A stretch of 64,000 nucleotides of DNA from Paenibacillus sp. Root444D2 (GTDB lineage: Bacteria; Bacillota; Bacilli; Paenibacillales; NBRC-103111): contig NZ_LMEO01000017.1 in the NCBI RefSeq assembly GCF_001426375.1, positions 1 through 64,000 on the forward strand, written 5' to 3'. The notes below the pieces were generated by a model. It had not been told where the DNA came from. It did no database searches and saw only the letters and a list, made by a program, of their open reading frames with translations. This document shows positions 27,537 through 36,294 of this stretch, in pieces. Numbering within the stretch: the first letter of the stretch is position 1; every line of letters begins with the position of its first letter. The position numbers were made by a program, and so were the translations under genes.

Positions 27537-28742
27537 ACGAAAAGAAGGTTTTATGGAACGTTTGTTACTCTCATTTGCTTGGTACTTATATCCGGGTGTT
27601 GGAATCGTCGCGAGCTGAATGATCTCGCAGTTTCCGTTGCAATTGGCGTGGATAAGAGTGGGAAGCAAATTATGCTTTCCAACCAGATTCTGAACACGGG
27701 AGCCATTTCGGGTAAAGAAGGAGGATCTTCTTCCCTCGCTCCGGTCACTTTGTTTCGAGAAAAGGGTGACGGATTTCAGGAGGCGGCAAGAAGAATGACA
27801 ACACGAAGCACAAGGAAAATATATGTTGGACAGTTGCAGATCCTTATTTTCGGAGAAAAATTTGCAAAGGAGGGCGTGGGTAGAGCGCTGGATCACATCT
27901 CAAGAGATCATGAATATCGCAAAGACTTTTATGTCGTCATTGCTCGGGGAGTTGAGGCGCAAGATATTCTTAAAGTGTTGACCCCGTTGGAAAAAACGCC
28001 GGCTACGAAAATGAATGCTTCTCTTGAAGTCTCATCGAAAGCATGGGGAGCTACGGCAGATGTAAAAATTGATGAATTTACTTCCAATATCATCAGTAAA
28101 GGAAAGGAAGCCGTGTTGAGCGGAATTACGTTAATGGGTGATCCTCAAACAGGCAATGATAGAGGAAATGTAGAAAAAATTTTTTCGCCTGCCCGACTCA
28201 AATACATGGGGATAGCTGTTTTCAAAAAAGATAAACTCTTAGGTTGGTTAAACGAGGAGGAAAGCATGGGATATAATTATACCCAGGGGAAGGTGAAAAG
28301 TACTGCGGTACTTTTGACTTGTCCTAATGAAGAGAGCCACATGTCGGTGGAGGTACTACGTACCAAGAATGATACGAAAGTTATCATGAAAAACGGTAAG
28401 CCCTCCATAAAGTTGAAAATAAAAGCGGAAGGCGTTGTAACCGACGTTCAATGTCCTATAGACTTAACGAAGCCGTCATCCATTTTACAAATTGAACAGT
28501 TAACCCAAAATAAAATTAAGGCTTCTATTTTATCTGTGATAAAAACGGTACAAACCCAATATAAGTCTGATATCTTCGGCTTTGGAGAAGAAGTTGAACG
28601 CAGCTACCCCAAATATTGGGAAGGGGCGAAGAATAATTGGGAAGATATCATGTCTACGATGAAAGTAGATGTTCAAATCGAAATGAAAATCAAGCAAATG
28701 TTTAAAACATCGAAATCGTTTTACGAAAGAATGGGGGAGTAA
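27537..28742 (+). CDS. Spore germination lipoprotein C subunit (GerC family), apparent ACG start
   Basis: C-subunit of the germinant receptor, a lipoprotein on the outer face of the spore inner membrane. From 27537 the product has 401 residues: a basic start KRRF, a hydrophobic stretch FVTLICLVLI, the lipobox LISGC near residue 20, then CWNRREL, typical of Ger(x)C proteins, and the C-terminal family block around KTVQTQYKSDIFGFGE near residue 345. The first ATG/GTG/TTG in frame is a TTG at 27579, which would cut the signal peptide to four residues. The codon at the ideal distance from AAGGGAG (eight bases) is ACG at 27537, one base after the GerA stop; ATT at 27531 is the other option. Product call is firm; the start is inference. 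Confidence 0.85.
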   Translation, partial: TKRRFYGTFVTLICLVLISGCWNRRELNDLAVSVAIGVDKSGKQIMLSNQILNTGAISGKEGGSSSLAPVTLFREKGDGFQEAARRMTTRSTRKIYVGQLQILIFGEKFAKEGVGRALDHISRDHEYRKDFYVVIARGVEAQDILKVLTPLEKTPATKMNASLEVSSKAWGATADVKIDEFTSNIISKGKEAVLSGITLMGDPQTGNDRGNVEKIFSPARLKYMGIAVFKKDKLLGWLNEEESMGYNYTQGKVKSTAVLLTCPNEESHMSVEVLRTKNDTKVIMKNGKPSIKLKIKAEGVVTDVQCPIDLTKPSSILQIEQLTQNKIKASILSVIKTVQTQYKSDIFGFGEEVERSYPKYWEGAKNNWEDIMSTMKVDVQIEMKIKQMFKTSKSFYERMGE

Positions 28743-28748
28743 TATCCA

Positions 28749-28967
28749 TTGTGGCGTGTAGCTGCGTTTTTGGCGATTAGTATCATGATGATAGTCATTG
28801 AAGTGCCTTCACTTATAAAAAGAAAAAAACGGAAGGAGCTATGGACTTTTTCTATCTTGCTTTTTGTTGGGATTGTACTAGGTATAACAGTGAGTTTGGG
28901 CGTAGAAGTCCGGTCGCCTTTAGAGTTGATTAAGATCATTTACGGACCCATCAGCAAAGGCGAATAG
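28749..28967 (+). CDS. Small two-helix membrane protein in the germination operon
   Basis: A 72-residue protein I cannot name. Two hydrophobic helices are visible: residues 3-22 (RVAAFLAISIMMIVIEVPSL) and about 32-52, separated by the basic loop KRKKRKE, so the loop is probably cytosolic. Small membrane proteins of this sort often sit inside ger operons, where D subunits modulate receptor function. The start is TTG with GGGGGAG nine bases upstream, six bases after gerC, and the B-subunit gene follows 20 bases later. Confidence 0.7.
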   Translation: MWRVAAFLAISIMMIVIEVPSLIKRKKRKELWTFSILLFVGIVLGITVSLGVEVRSPLELIKIIYGPISKGE

Positions 28968-28987
28968 GATACGATGAAAGCGAGATT

Positions 28988-30094
28988 GTGAACCCAATGT
29001 TGGAAAACGAAACCATTCAAGCGAATCAATTTAAAAAAATGGTGTCCATTTTCATAATCGGTACCTCTATCATATTACTTCCGACGATTCTTGCTTCAGA
29101 AGCTAAACAAGATGCATGGATTTCCGCTCTTGTCGGAATGATAGCCGGACTTTTACTGGTATGGATCTACAACGCGTTAGGCCGACTTTATCCCGGCAGG
29201 AGCTTGGTGGAAATGAGTCGAGAAATTCTTGGGTCTTGGCTAGGTACAAGTGTTTCTTTGTTGATGTTTTTTTTCGCTTTCATTTTAACGTCTCTCGCCT
29301 TGCGAAATCTCGGTGATTTTCTAACCTCTTCCATGATGCCTGAAACACCGATTCAAGCGATACATATCGTGTACCTGTGTATTGTAGTTACCGGTGTTCG
29401 TTATGGCGTTTCCAACATCGCCCGTACCGCGGACCTCTTTTATCCATGGATTCTTATTCTTTTTGTTATCTTCGTCATTTTGCTCATCCCAGATTTTGAA
29501 TTCAAACATCTACAACCCGTTTTGGGAAAAGGCATACAGCCTGTCTTTAAGGCTGCTTATCCATACATCGCTTTTCCTTTTTTGGAACTTGTTCTATTTC
29601 TGATGCTTTTTCCGCTTGTGAAGCAACCCAAGGAAGCAGGAAGAGCATTTTTAAAGGGAACGATCATCGGGGGTATCATTTTGTTTGTGATTACTTTGCT
29701 CTGTATGTTAGTTTTGGGAGCGGAGAACACAGCCAGCAATCTTTATGCAAGCTTTGAATTAGCTAAAAAAATAAAAATAACTGAAATCATTCAAAGAGTT
29801 GAGGTTATCATTGCCGCAATTTGGTTTATAACTATCTTTCTAAAGCTAATTATTTGTTTTTATGTCTTAGTTTCCAGTCTTTCACAGACTTTGAAACTCT
29901 CGGAGTATCGATCGCTGGCACTGCCTATGGGAATGATACTCTATTCCGTATCCATCATCATTTCACCCAATATTAGTTACCTTATCTCATTCGATTCAAA
30001 GTTCTGGCCGTTGTTTGCCTTTACATTTGGACTTGTCTTACCGTTATTACTTCTAAGTATTGCAGTAATCAAAAGGAGAATGCAGGTATCATGA
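28988..30094 (+). CDS. Spore germination receptor B subunit (GerB family permease)
   Basis: Amino acid permease-like B-subunit of the germinant receptor, thought to bind germinant in the spore inner membrane. The 368-residue chain has about ten hydrophobic helices. Family features: the opening ANQFKKMVSIFIIGTSIILLP near residues 12-32, SLVEMSREILGSWLGT near 75, and FPLVKQPKEAGRAFLKG near 205. The apparent start is GTG at 28988 with only a weak purine run upstream; ATG 28997 is possible. It closes the A-C-small-B operon. No sharp terminator is seen before dapF. Confidence 0.88.
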   Translation: MNPMLENETIQANQFKKMVSIFIIGTSIILLPTILASEAKQDAWISALVGMIAGLLLVWIYNALGRLYPGRSLVEMSREILGSWLGTSVSLLMFFFAFILTSLALRNLGDFLTSSMMPETPIQAIHIVYLCIVVTGVRYGVSNIARTADLFYPWILILFVIFVILLIPDFEFKHLQPVLGKGIQPVFKAAYPYIAFPFLELVLFLMLFPLVKQPKEAGRAFLKGTIIGGIILFVITLLCMLVLGAENTASNLYASFELAKKIKITEIIQRVEVIIAAIWFITIFLKLIICFYVLVSSLSQTLKLSEYRSLALPMGMILYSVSIIISPNISYLISFDSKFWPLFAFTFGLVLPLLLLSIAVIKRRMQVS

Positions 30095-30201
30095 GTGCTG
30101 CAAACCCGATTCTATTGAGCTTTTGTGTCAAAAAGACTATGCATCTTTGAGCTTTTACGCTATGATAATGGCTAAACCGCATACTGGGAGTGCTATTAAC
30201 A

Positions 30202-31032
30202 ATGAATTTTACAAAAATGCATGGTCTAGGCAACGATTTTATCGTAATAGCTGGTGAGAAAGAACTTCCTGCTGATGCAGATCAGCGTGCGATCCAGCTG
30301 TGCAATCGTTTCTTTAGTATTGGAGCCGATGGCATCGTCTATATTCTTCCTTCTGACAATGCTGATTTCAAAATGCGCATTATGAACTCCGACGGATCTG
30401 AAGCCGAGCAATGCGGGAATGCCATCCGCTGCGTTTCTAAATATGTTTACGATCATAAGCTAATTGATAAAACGGAGATTACCGTTGAAACACTTGGCGC
30501 AGGCGTACAAAAGGTGCAATTAAATGTACAAGATGGCAAAGTTCGGACTGTTCGCGTAGATATGGGTCAACCAATCCTGAACGGCCTTCAAGTCCCAACA
30601 ACGGTCGATGAAGCTAAAGTTATCAATTACCCGATTGAAGTTGACGGGAAAGAGTTTCGTTTTACAGCTGTTTCAATGGGGAACCCCCACTGTGTCATTT
30701 ATGTGGAGGATGCTGTGAATTTCGATCTTGCTACATGGGGGCCGAAGCTAGAAGTGCATCCGATGTTCCCTCGTAAAATAAATGTCGAATTCGCTACAGT
30801 GATAAATCGTGCTTACACGGATATGCGCGTTTGGGAACGAGGAGCAGGTCCTACACTTGCTTGCGGAACTGGCGCTTGTGCAACGCTTGTATCCTCCGTG
30901 TTAAACGGTTTAACGGACCGCGAAGCGACTGTTTCTCTCAAAGGCGGAGAGTTGTTTATCGAATGGAATGAAGCGGACAACCACGTTTATATGACCGGAC
31001 CTGCGGAAGAAGTGTTTACGGGCACGGTTTAA
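30202..31032 (+). CDS. dapF: Diaminopimelate epimerase
   Basis: Converts LL- to meso-diaminopimelate for lysine and peptidoglycan synthesis without a cofactor, by two cysteines. The 276-residue protein shows both active-site motifs: AEQCGNAIRC near residue 72 and ACGTGACA near 220, plus the opening FTKMHGLGNDF. Length is normal. ATG 30202 is favoured, with GGGAG about ten bases upstream. In Bacillus subtilis dapF lies elsewhere, so here it is part of the segment inserted between yloB and yicC. Confidence 0.94.
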   Translation: MNFTKMHGLGNDFIVIAGEKELPADADQRAIQLCNRFFSIGADGIVYILPSDNADFKMRIMNSDGSEAEQCGNAIRCVSKYVYDHKLIDKTEITVETLGAGVQKVQLNVQDGKVRTVRVDMGQPILNGLQVPTTVDEAKVINYPIEVDGKEFRFTAVSMGNPHCVIYVEDAVNFDLATWGPKLEVHPMFPRKINVEFATVINRAYTDMRVWERGAGPTLACGTGACATLVSSVLNGLTDREATVSLKGGELFIEWNEADNHVYMTGPAEEVFTGTV

Positions 31033-31066
31033 GTTAATTACATTTTTAGTAGGTGGGGAATTTATC

Positions 31067-32941
31067 ATGAAATTGGATCTTCGTACGGCGCTGCAGCGAG
31101 ACATTTTGGTCGGTGACGGCGCTATGGGGACTTATTTATATCAGATGGGATTTCCTGTCGGCATTTCTTATGAAGAATTGAATTTGCTTAGGCCGGAAAC
31201 GGTTGCTGACGTGCACCGCCGTTATTTTGAGGCAGGTGCGCGTCTTATTGAAACGAATACATTCTCGGCTAATCGCGAAAAATTATCCAAGTACGGACTA
31301 GAAGGCGATGTTGAAGCCATTAACCGCGCAGGTGTTGAGTTAGCCAGAAAAGCGGTTGGTGACGAAGCGTATGTCGTTGGAGCTATTGGATCTATTCGTG
31401 CAGGCAAGCGCAAAAACGTTCGTACGACAGATGTTGAGGAATCACTCCGCGAGCAGATTGGCATTTTACTGGATTCGCCAGTGGACGGGCTATTGCTTGA
31501 GACCTTCTATGACTTGGAAGAACTGCAGCTCGCGCTGCGTATCATTCGCAGCATGAGTGATCTGCCTGTCATTTGTCAGTTCGCTAACGAAGGCACTGGC
31601 AGCACACAGGACGGCATTCCGCTGCAAGAAGCGTTCCAGCGGTTGCGCGACGACGGGGCTGACGTCATCGGCTTCAACTGCCGCGTCGGCCCGAATGGGA
31701 TTCTCCGTTCGATGGAGAAGCTAACTCCCATCGCCGGCATCCCGTTCTCCGCGTTCCCGAACGCGGGGCTGCCTGACTACGTCGACGGTCACTACACCTA
31801 TGCGGCGACGCCTCAGTACTTCGCCGAGAGCGCGCTGCGCTTCGCTGACCTCGGCGCTCGCATCATTGGCGGCTGCTGCGGCACCACGCCGGAGCATATC
31901 GCCGCCGTCGCAAAGGCGCTGCATGGCTACGTCCCGGCAGCGCCTGGTACGATGCCCTCCGCGCGAGCTGTGCGCGTGAGCGAGCCCGCCCCGGCGAAGC
32001 CTGCGCCGCCGGCAGGCAAACCATCGCTGCTCGAAATCGTGAAGCAGCGCAAAACCGTCATCGTCGAGTTAGATCCCCCTCGGGATCTCGACATCGAGAA
32101 ATTTATGCAGGGGTCCAAAGCCCTGCAGGATGCGCATGTCGACGCCATTACGATGGCCGACAATTCACTGGCCGTGACGCGCATGAGCAATCTGGCTCTC
32201 GGTTACCTCGTGCAGGAACGCTTAAGCGCGCGTCCGCTGATCCACATCGCGTGCCGCGACCGCAACATGATTGGGACGCAGTCCCATCTGATGGGTCTTC
32301 ACGCGCTGGGCATTGACCACGTGCTGGCCGTGACCGGCGATCCCGCCAAATTCGGCGACCTCCCTGGGTCCAGCTCCGTTTACGATCTGACCTCATTCGA
32401 GATCATTCGGATGATTAAGCAGCTTAACGAAGGTATTGCCTTCTCAGGGAAACCGCTAAAGCAGAAGGCCAACTTCGTTGTAGGGGCTGCTTTTAATCCG
32501 AATGTGAAGCATCTGGATAAAGCGGTTCAGCGCTTGGAACGCAAAATTGAGGCAGGCGCCGACTACATCATGACGCAGCCCGTCTACGACGCCAAGCTGA
32601 TTGAACAAATTTATGAAGCGACTAAGCATTTAAATATACCGATTTTTATAGGTATTGCTCCGCTAGCTAGCGGAGGGAACGCTGAATATCTGCACAATGA
32701 AGTTCCAGGTATTCGGTTGTCTGATGAAGTGAGGGAACGCATGAGTGGACTCAAGGGTCCAGAAGGGCGCGCAATGGGTGTTGAGATTGCCAAAGAGCTG
32801 CTGGATGCAGCAATGCCTTTCTTTAATGGCATCTATCTGATGACCCCTTTTCTAGCCTATGAGATGTGCGTAGACCTTACGAAGTATGTATGGGAAAAGT
32901 CGAATCGGCATGATTTCCACTTGTACCCACTTTCAAAATGA
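31067..32941 (+). CDS. Bifunctional homocysteine S-methyltransferase / methylenetetrahydrofolate reductase (YitJ-like)
   Basis: Fused enzyme of 624 residues. Residues about 1-295 are a zinc-dependent homocysteine methyltransferase: GDGAMGTYL near residue 17, ETNTFSAN near 62, and the zinc ligands GFNCRVGP near 205 and GGCCGTTPEH near 268. An Ala/Pro-rich linker (about 298-325) joins a methylenetetrahydrofolate reductase TIM barrel: VELDPPRDLD near 332, DNSLAVTRMS near 365, TGDP near 425 and MTQPVYDA near 505. Together they reduce methylene-THF and methylate homocysteine. In Bacillus the homologue is controlled by an S-box riboswitch; the 34-base gap here leaves no room for one. Base composition rises in G+C across the middle. 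Confidence 0.92.
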   Translation: MKLDLRTALQRDILVGDGAMGTYLYQMGFPVGISYEELNLLRPETVADVHRRYFEAGARLIETNTFSANREKLSKYGLEGDVEAINRAGVELARKAVGDEAYVVGAIGSIRAGKRKNVRTTDVEESLREQIGILLDSPVDGLLLETFYDLEELQLALRIIRSMSDLPVICQFANEGTGSTQDGIPLQEAFQRLRDDGADVIGFNCRVGPNGILRSMEKLTPIAGIPFSAFPNAGLPDYVDGHYTYAATPQYFAESALRFADLGARIIGGCCGTTPEHIAAVAKALHGYVPAAPGTMPSARAVRVSEPAPAKPAPPAGKPSLLEIVKQRKTVIVELDPPRDLDIEKFMQGSKALQDAHVDAITMADNSLAVTRMSNLALGYLVQERLSARPLIHIACRDRNMIGTQSHLMGLHALGIDHVLAVTGDPAKFGDLPGSSSVYDLTSFEIIRMIKQLNEGIAFSGKPLKQKANFVVGAAFNPNVKHLDKAVQRLERKIEAGADYIMTQPVYDAKLIEQIYEATKHLNIPIFIGIAPLASGGNAEYLHNEVPGIRLSDEVRERMSGLKGPEGRAMGVEIAKELLDAAMPFFNGIYLMTPFLAYEMCVDLTKYVWEKSNRHDFHLYPLSK

Positions 32942-32970
32942 ATTAAAATAGGGTAATGGATGTGATTAGA

Positions 32971-33855
32971 ATGATTTGCAGTATGACCGGATTCGGACAA
33001 GCGAATCGTTCTTTTGCGGGATACAACGTGTTTATCGATGTGAAATCGGTCAATCATAGGTATAGTGAAGTGTCGATTCGATTGCCGAAGGAATGGGCGG
33101 CTTTTGAAGACGCTTTGAAGAAAACGGTGCTGCAAGCGGTGAAGAGAGGACGGGTAGACGTCTTCATCACGGCGGAACGTGAAACGGCTTCCCCGAAGAG
33201 CGTAACGGTTAACTTTGCTTTGGCAGATGCTTATTTGCAGGCTGCTGAGCTGTTGAAGGAGCGCTATGGGTATACCGAGCAGGTCGAGCTCAAAGATTTA
33301 TTGAAACTTCCGGATCTCATTCAGATGAAGGAGTCGCGTAAGGAACCTGATGAAGAGATTGAACAGGAACTATGCGCCTGCTTGCAGGAGGCCGTTGCCA
33401 GATTATCCGACATGCGGCTGCGGGAAGGAGCGTTTCTGGAGCAAGATATTCGCGAGCGCTTGGCGGAACTGAAGCGAATCCATGTCGAATTGGTAGCTTT
33501 AGCACCTCAGGTGGTTCAAGACTATGCGGCTAAGATGACGAATAGAATTCAGTCACTTCTTCAGGAACAAACGCCTGTGGATGAGCAGCGCCTAGCGACA
33601 GAAATTGCGATATTCGCAGACCGTTCGAATGTGGATGAGGAATTAACTCGACTGAAAAGTCATTTTGAGCAATGTGATCAATTGCTTACAGAGAAAGAGC
33701 CTGTTGGACGAAAGTTGGATTTCTTGATTCAAGAAATGAATCGAGAAGTGAACACGATCGGATCCAAGTCCAATCACTCGGAGCCTACGGCTAGAGTGAT
33801 CACGATGAAAGCAGAGCTTGAGAAGATGCGCGAACAAATACAGAATATCGAGTGA
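32971..33855 (+). CDS. YicC/YloC family endoribonuclease
   Basis: Member of the YicC family, recently shown in Enterobacteria and Bacillus to be a stress-linked endoribonuclease. The 294-residue protein begins MICSMTGFGQ, the family signature, continues with VDVKSVNHRYSEVSIRLP near residue 25, and ends with the conserved DFLIQEMNREVNTIGSKSN block near 250. ATG 32971 is chosen because homologues start right before SMTGFG; ATG 32956 adds five residues. It begins the tight run yicC-remA-gmk-rpoZ. Confidence 0.9.
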   Translation: MICSMTGFGQANRSFAGYNVFIDVKSVNHRYSEVSIRLPKEWAAFEDALKKTVLQAVKRGRVDVFITAERETASPKSVTVNFALADAYLQAAELLKERYGYTEQVELKDLLKLPDLIQMKESRKEPDEEIEQELCACLQEAVARLSDMRLREGAFLEQDIRERLAELKRIHVELVALAPQVVQDYAAKMTNRIQSLLQEQTPVDEQRLATEIAIFADRSNVDEELTRLKSHFEQCDQLLTEKEPVGRKLDFLIQEMNREVNTIGSKSNHSEPTARVITMKAELEKMREQIQNIE

Positions 33856-33888
33856 AGCGGCATGGAGCTTCGCGAGGAGGAAGTCGTA

Positions 33889-34149
33889 ATGGCTATCAAA
33901 TTAATTAATATCGGGTTCGGCAACATCGTATCGGCGAACCGCATTATCTCGATCGTAAGTCCGGAATCGGCTCCGATCAAGAGGATCATTCAAGAAGCGC
34001 GTGATCGTCACATGCTGATTGACGCTACATATGGTAGAAGAACCCGTGCCGTTATTATCACTGACAGCGACCATGTGATTTTATCGGCAGTACAACCAGA
34101 GACGGTAGCGCATAGACTTTCCAACAAGGACGATGATCATGACGAGTAA
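33889..34149 (+). CDS. remA: Extracellular matrix regulator RemA (DUF370, YlzA)
   Basis: DNA-binding regulator that in Bacillus activates matrix operons and osmoprotection genes, forming ring-like octamers. The 86 residues match the family over their length: [18 protein letters not shown] at the start and a central [20 protein letters not shown] with the Arg residues that contact DNA. The start at 33889 is set by GAGGAGG seven bases upstream. It overlaps gmk by 11 bases. Confidence 0.93.
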   Translation: MAIKLINIGFGNIVSANRIISIVSPESAPIKRIIQEARDRHMLIDATYGRRTRAVIITDSDHVILSAVQPETVAHRLSNKDDDHDE

Positions 34150-34777
34150 TACGAATACCCTTGAGCGTGAGAGAGGCATTCTGATTGTTTTATCCGGTCC
34201 TTCCGGTGTCGGCAAGGGAACCGTTTGCGCCGCGCTGCGCAAGTGTTCACCGGATATCGTGTACTCGGTATCGGCCACAACCCGTTCTCCTAGACAAGGG
34301 GAAGTGGATGGTGTGAACTATTTCTTCAAAACTCGGGAGCAATTTCAACAGATGATCGAAACGGATGAAGTGTTGGAATGGGCCGAATACGTAGGTAATT
34401 TCTACGGCACCCCGAGACGTTTTGTTGAGGAAACGCTGCGCTCCGGTCAAGATGTCATCTTGGAAATCGAAGTGCAGGGTGCTCTGCAAGTTAAACAAAA
34501 GTTTTCCGAAGGTGTTTTCATTTTCTTGCTGCCGCCTTCCCTAGATGAGCTTGAGAATCGCATTGTAACGCGTGGTACGGAAACGGATGAAGTTATTCGC
34601 AGCCGCATGTCAGTGGCTATGGACGAAATTCGCTTGATGGAGCACTATGACTATGCGATTGTGAATGACCATGTAGAAACGGCTTGTTCCAAAATACAAG
34701 CGATTCTCTTAGCAGAACATTGCAAAAAAGATCGGATGTATCCAAAAATCGTACAATGGATGGATGAGGTGAATTGA
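34139..34777 (+). CDS. gmk: Guanylate kinase
   Basis: Phosphorylates GMP to GDP. The 212-residue protein has the P-loop [11 protein letters not shown] near residue 18, the GMP-binding region [19 protein letters not shown] near 45, VEEYGN-equivalent [12 protein letters not shown] near 80 and the adenine-side RGTETDEVI near 145. ATG 34139 is used, with AAGGA upstream; the reading frame runs two codons further. It overlaps remA and is followed one base later by rpoZ. Confidence 0.94.
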   Translation: MTSNTNTLERERGILIVLSGPSGVGKGTVCAALRKCSPDIVYSVSATTRSPRQGEVDGVNYFFKTREQFQQMIETDEVLEWAEYVGNFYGTPRRFVEETLRSGQDVILEIEVQGALQVKQKFSEGVFIFLLPPSLDELENRIVTRGTETDEVIRSRMSVAMDEIRLMEHYDYAIVNDHVETACSKIQAILLAEHCKKDRMYPKIVQWMDEVN

Positions 34778-35005
34778 ATGCTATACCCTTCAATTGATAA
34801 ACTGCTTGATATCGTGGATAGCAAGTATTCACTAGTTGTAGCTGCTTCCAAAAGAGCAAGATCTTTGCGTGATGGCGCTAAATCAAATTTGAAAGGCCAA
34901 AAGGCCCACAAACATGTTGGTGTTGCGTTAGAAGAACTTTACGGCAACTATATCGGTTATGAGAAACTTGAGACGACAGAGACAGAGAAATATCAGAAGA
35001 AATAA
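34778..35005 (+). CDS. rpoZ: RNA polymerase omega subunit
   Basis: Small 75-residue subunit that helps fold and stabilise the beta-prime subunit. It opens MLYPSIDKLLDIVDSKYSLVV, the usual omega sequence in Bacillales, followed by AASKRARSLRDG, the interaction helix. GAGGTG lies eight bases upstream, and the ATG directly follows the gmk stop. A terminator follows, so coaBC may have its own transcript. Confidence 0.93.
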   Translation: MLYPSIDKLLDIVDSKYSLVVAASKRARSLRDGAKSNLKGQKAHKHVGVALEELYGNYIGYEKLETTETEKYQKK

Positions 35006-35017
35006 ATTGGTTTACCC

Positions 35018-35046
35018 AACAACCCTAGTGGTTGTTATTTTTTTCT
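35018..35046 (+). terminator. Terminator between rpoZ and coaBC
   Basis: Stem AACAACC/GGTTGTT with a 5-base loop followed by ATTTTTTTT. Confidence 0.82.
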
Positions 35047-35073
35047 CAAATTGTGCGTAGAAAGGGGATACCT

Positions 35074-36294
35074 ATGAGTGTACTTCATGGCAAAACGATT
35101 GTGCTCGGCGTATGCGGAGGCATTGCCGCTTATAAGGCTGCTGCGTTAACGAGTAAACTGACACAAGCTGGTGCAATTGTGCGTGTTATCATGACCAAAT
35201 CAGCTGTTCAATTTGTAGCGCCGTTAACGTTTCAAACGTTGTCTCGTCATCATGTTTTTGTGGATACCTTTGATGAGAAAGACCCTTCGGTTGTATCGCA
35301 TATCAACTTAGCGGATAGTGCTGATCTCGTGCTTGTTGCGCCTGCAACGGCGAATATGATTGGCAAGATAGCGCTCGGACTTGGCGATGATATGCTCAGT
35401 ACGACACTGCTTGCAACCATGGCACCGATATGGGTAGCGCCTGCGATGAACGTGCATATGTATGCGAATCCAGCAGTACAGCATAATATGCAGACACTAT
35501 TGAGCCGTGGCGTGCGTTTTATCGAGCCGGGAGAAGGGCAATTGGCTTGCGGTTACGTTGGAAAAGGAAGGCTTGCTGAACCTGAGGAGATTCTTGCTGC
35601 GATTAAGCAGCATTTTAAGGGGGAGCCTAGGCGCTTAGAAGGACAACGTGTCCTTGTGACTGCCGGAGGCACCGTTGAACGCATTGATCCGGTACGGTAC
35701 ATTACGAATGACTCTTCCGGCAAAATGGGCTACGCTATCGCTGAAGAAGCGGTGCGTATGGGAGCCAAGGTGACGTTGATATCAGGGCCATCCGCTTTAT
35801 GCGCGCCTGATGGCGTTCAGCTAATCAATGTTCAGTCTGCTTTGGATATGAGAGAGGCAGTGCTAGCTCAGTTGGATGAAAGTAACCTTATTATCAAGGC
35901 CGCTGCGGTGGCTGATTACCGTCCAGCCGTTGTTTCCGAGCAAAAGATCAAAAAGAAATCGGACTCACTAACGCTGGAATTGATTAAAAATCCGGATATT
36001 TTACAGGAAATAGGTACGCTCAAAAAGCATCAGTTCGTCATCGGGTTTGCTGCGGAGACGGAGCGTTTGGACGAGCATGCGATGGACAAGCTAAACCGTA
36101 AAAACTGTGATCTCATCGTTGGCAATGATGTGTCACAGGAAGGTGCGGGCTTTAGCGGAGATACGAATGTGGTGCGGTTTTATGATCGTAATGGGCTCGT
36201 AGAGGCCCTGCCAATACAGAGTAAGAAAGATGTGGCACGTAGACTGCTAGAGCTTGCGGCGGATCGTATGCATACCGCAGCGGGGGAATCCTGA
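35074..36294 (+). CDS. coaBC: Bifunctional phosphopantothenoylcysteine decarboxylase/phosphopantothenate-cysteine ligase
   Basis: Catalyses two steps of coenzyme A synthesis. Residues 1-185 are the FMN-dependent CoaC decarboxylase (GVCGGIAAYKAAAL near 13, the catalytic His in PSVVSHINLADSADLVLVAP near 75, PAMNVHMY near 125, and the ACGYVGKGRLAEP lid near 165 with its active-site cysteine). The rest is CoaB: VTAGGTVERIDPVRYITN near 195 and KIKKKSD near 290. It has 406 residues from ATG 35074, which follows AAAGGGG; an earlier frame start lacks a ribosome site. Its TGA overlaps the priA ATG. Confidence 0.94.
   Translation: MSVLHGKTIVLGVCGGIAAYKAAALTSKLTQAGAIVRVIMTKSAVQFVAPLTFQTLSRHHVFVDTFDEKDPSVVSHINLADSADLVLVAPATANMIGKIALGLGDDMLSTTLLATMAPIWVAPAMNVHMYANPAVQHNMQTLLSRGVRFIEPGEGQLACGYVGKGRLAEPEEILAAIKQHFKGEPRRLEGQRVLVTAGGTVERIDPVRYITNDSSGKMGYAIAEEAVRMGAKVTLISGPSALCAPDGVQLINVQSALDMREAVLAQLDESNLIIKAAAVADYRPAVVSEQKIKKKSDSLTLELIKNPDILQEIGTLKKHQFVIGFAAETERLDEHAMDKLNRKNCDLIVGNDVSQEGAGFSGDTNVVRFYDRNGLVEALPIQSKKDVARRLLELAADRMHTAAGES

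Noticed and set aside
27579..28742. TTG at 27579 as the gerC start
   Set aside because: It would leave only a few residues before the lipobox, while a full signal peptide is encoded just upstream in frame.
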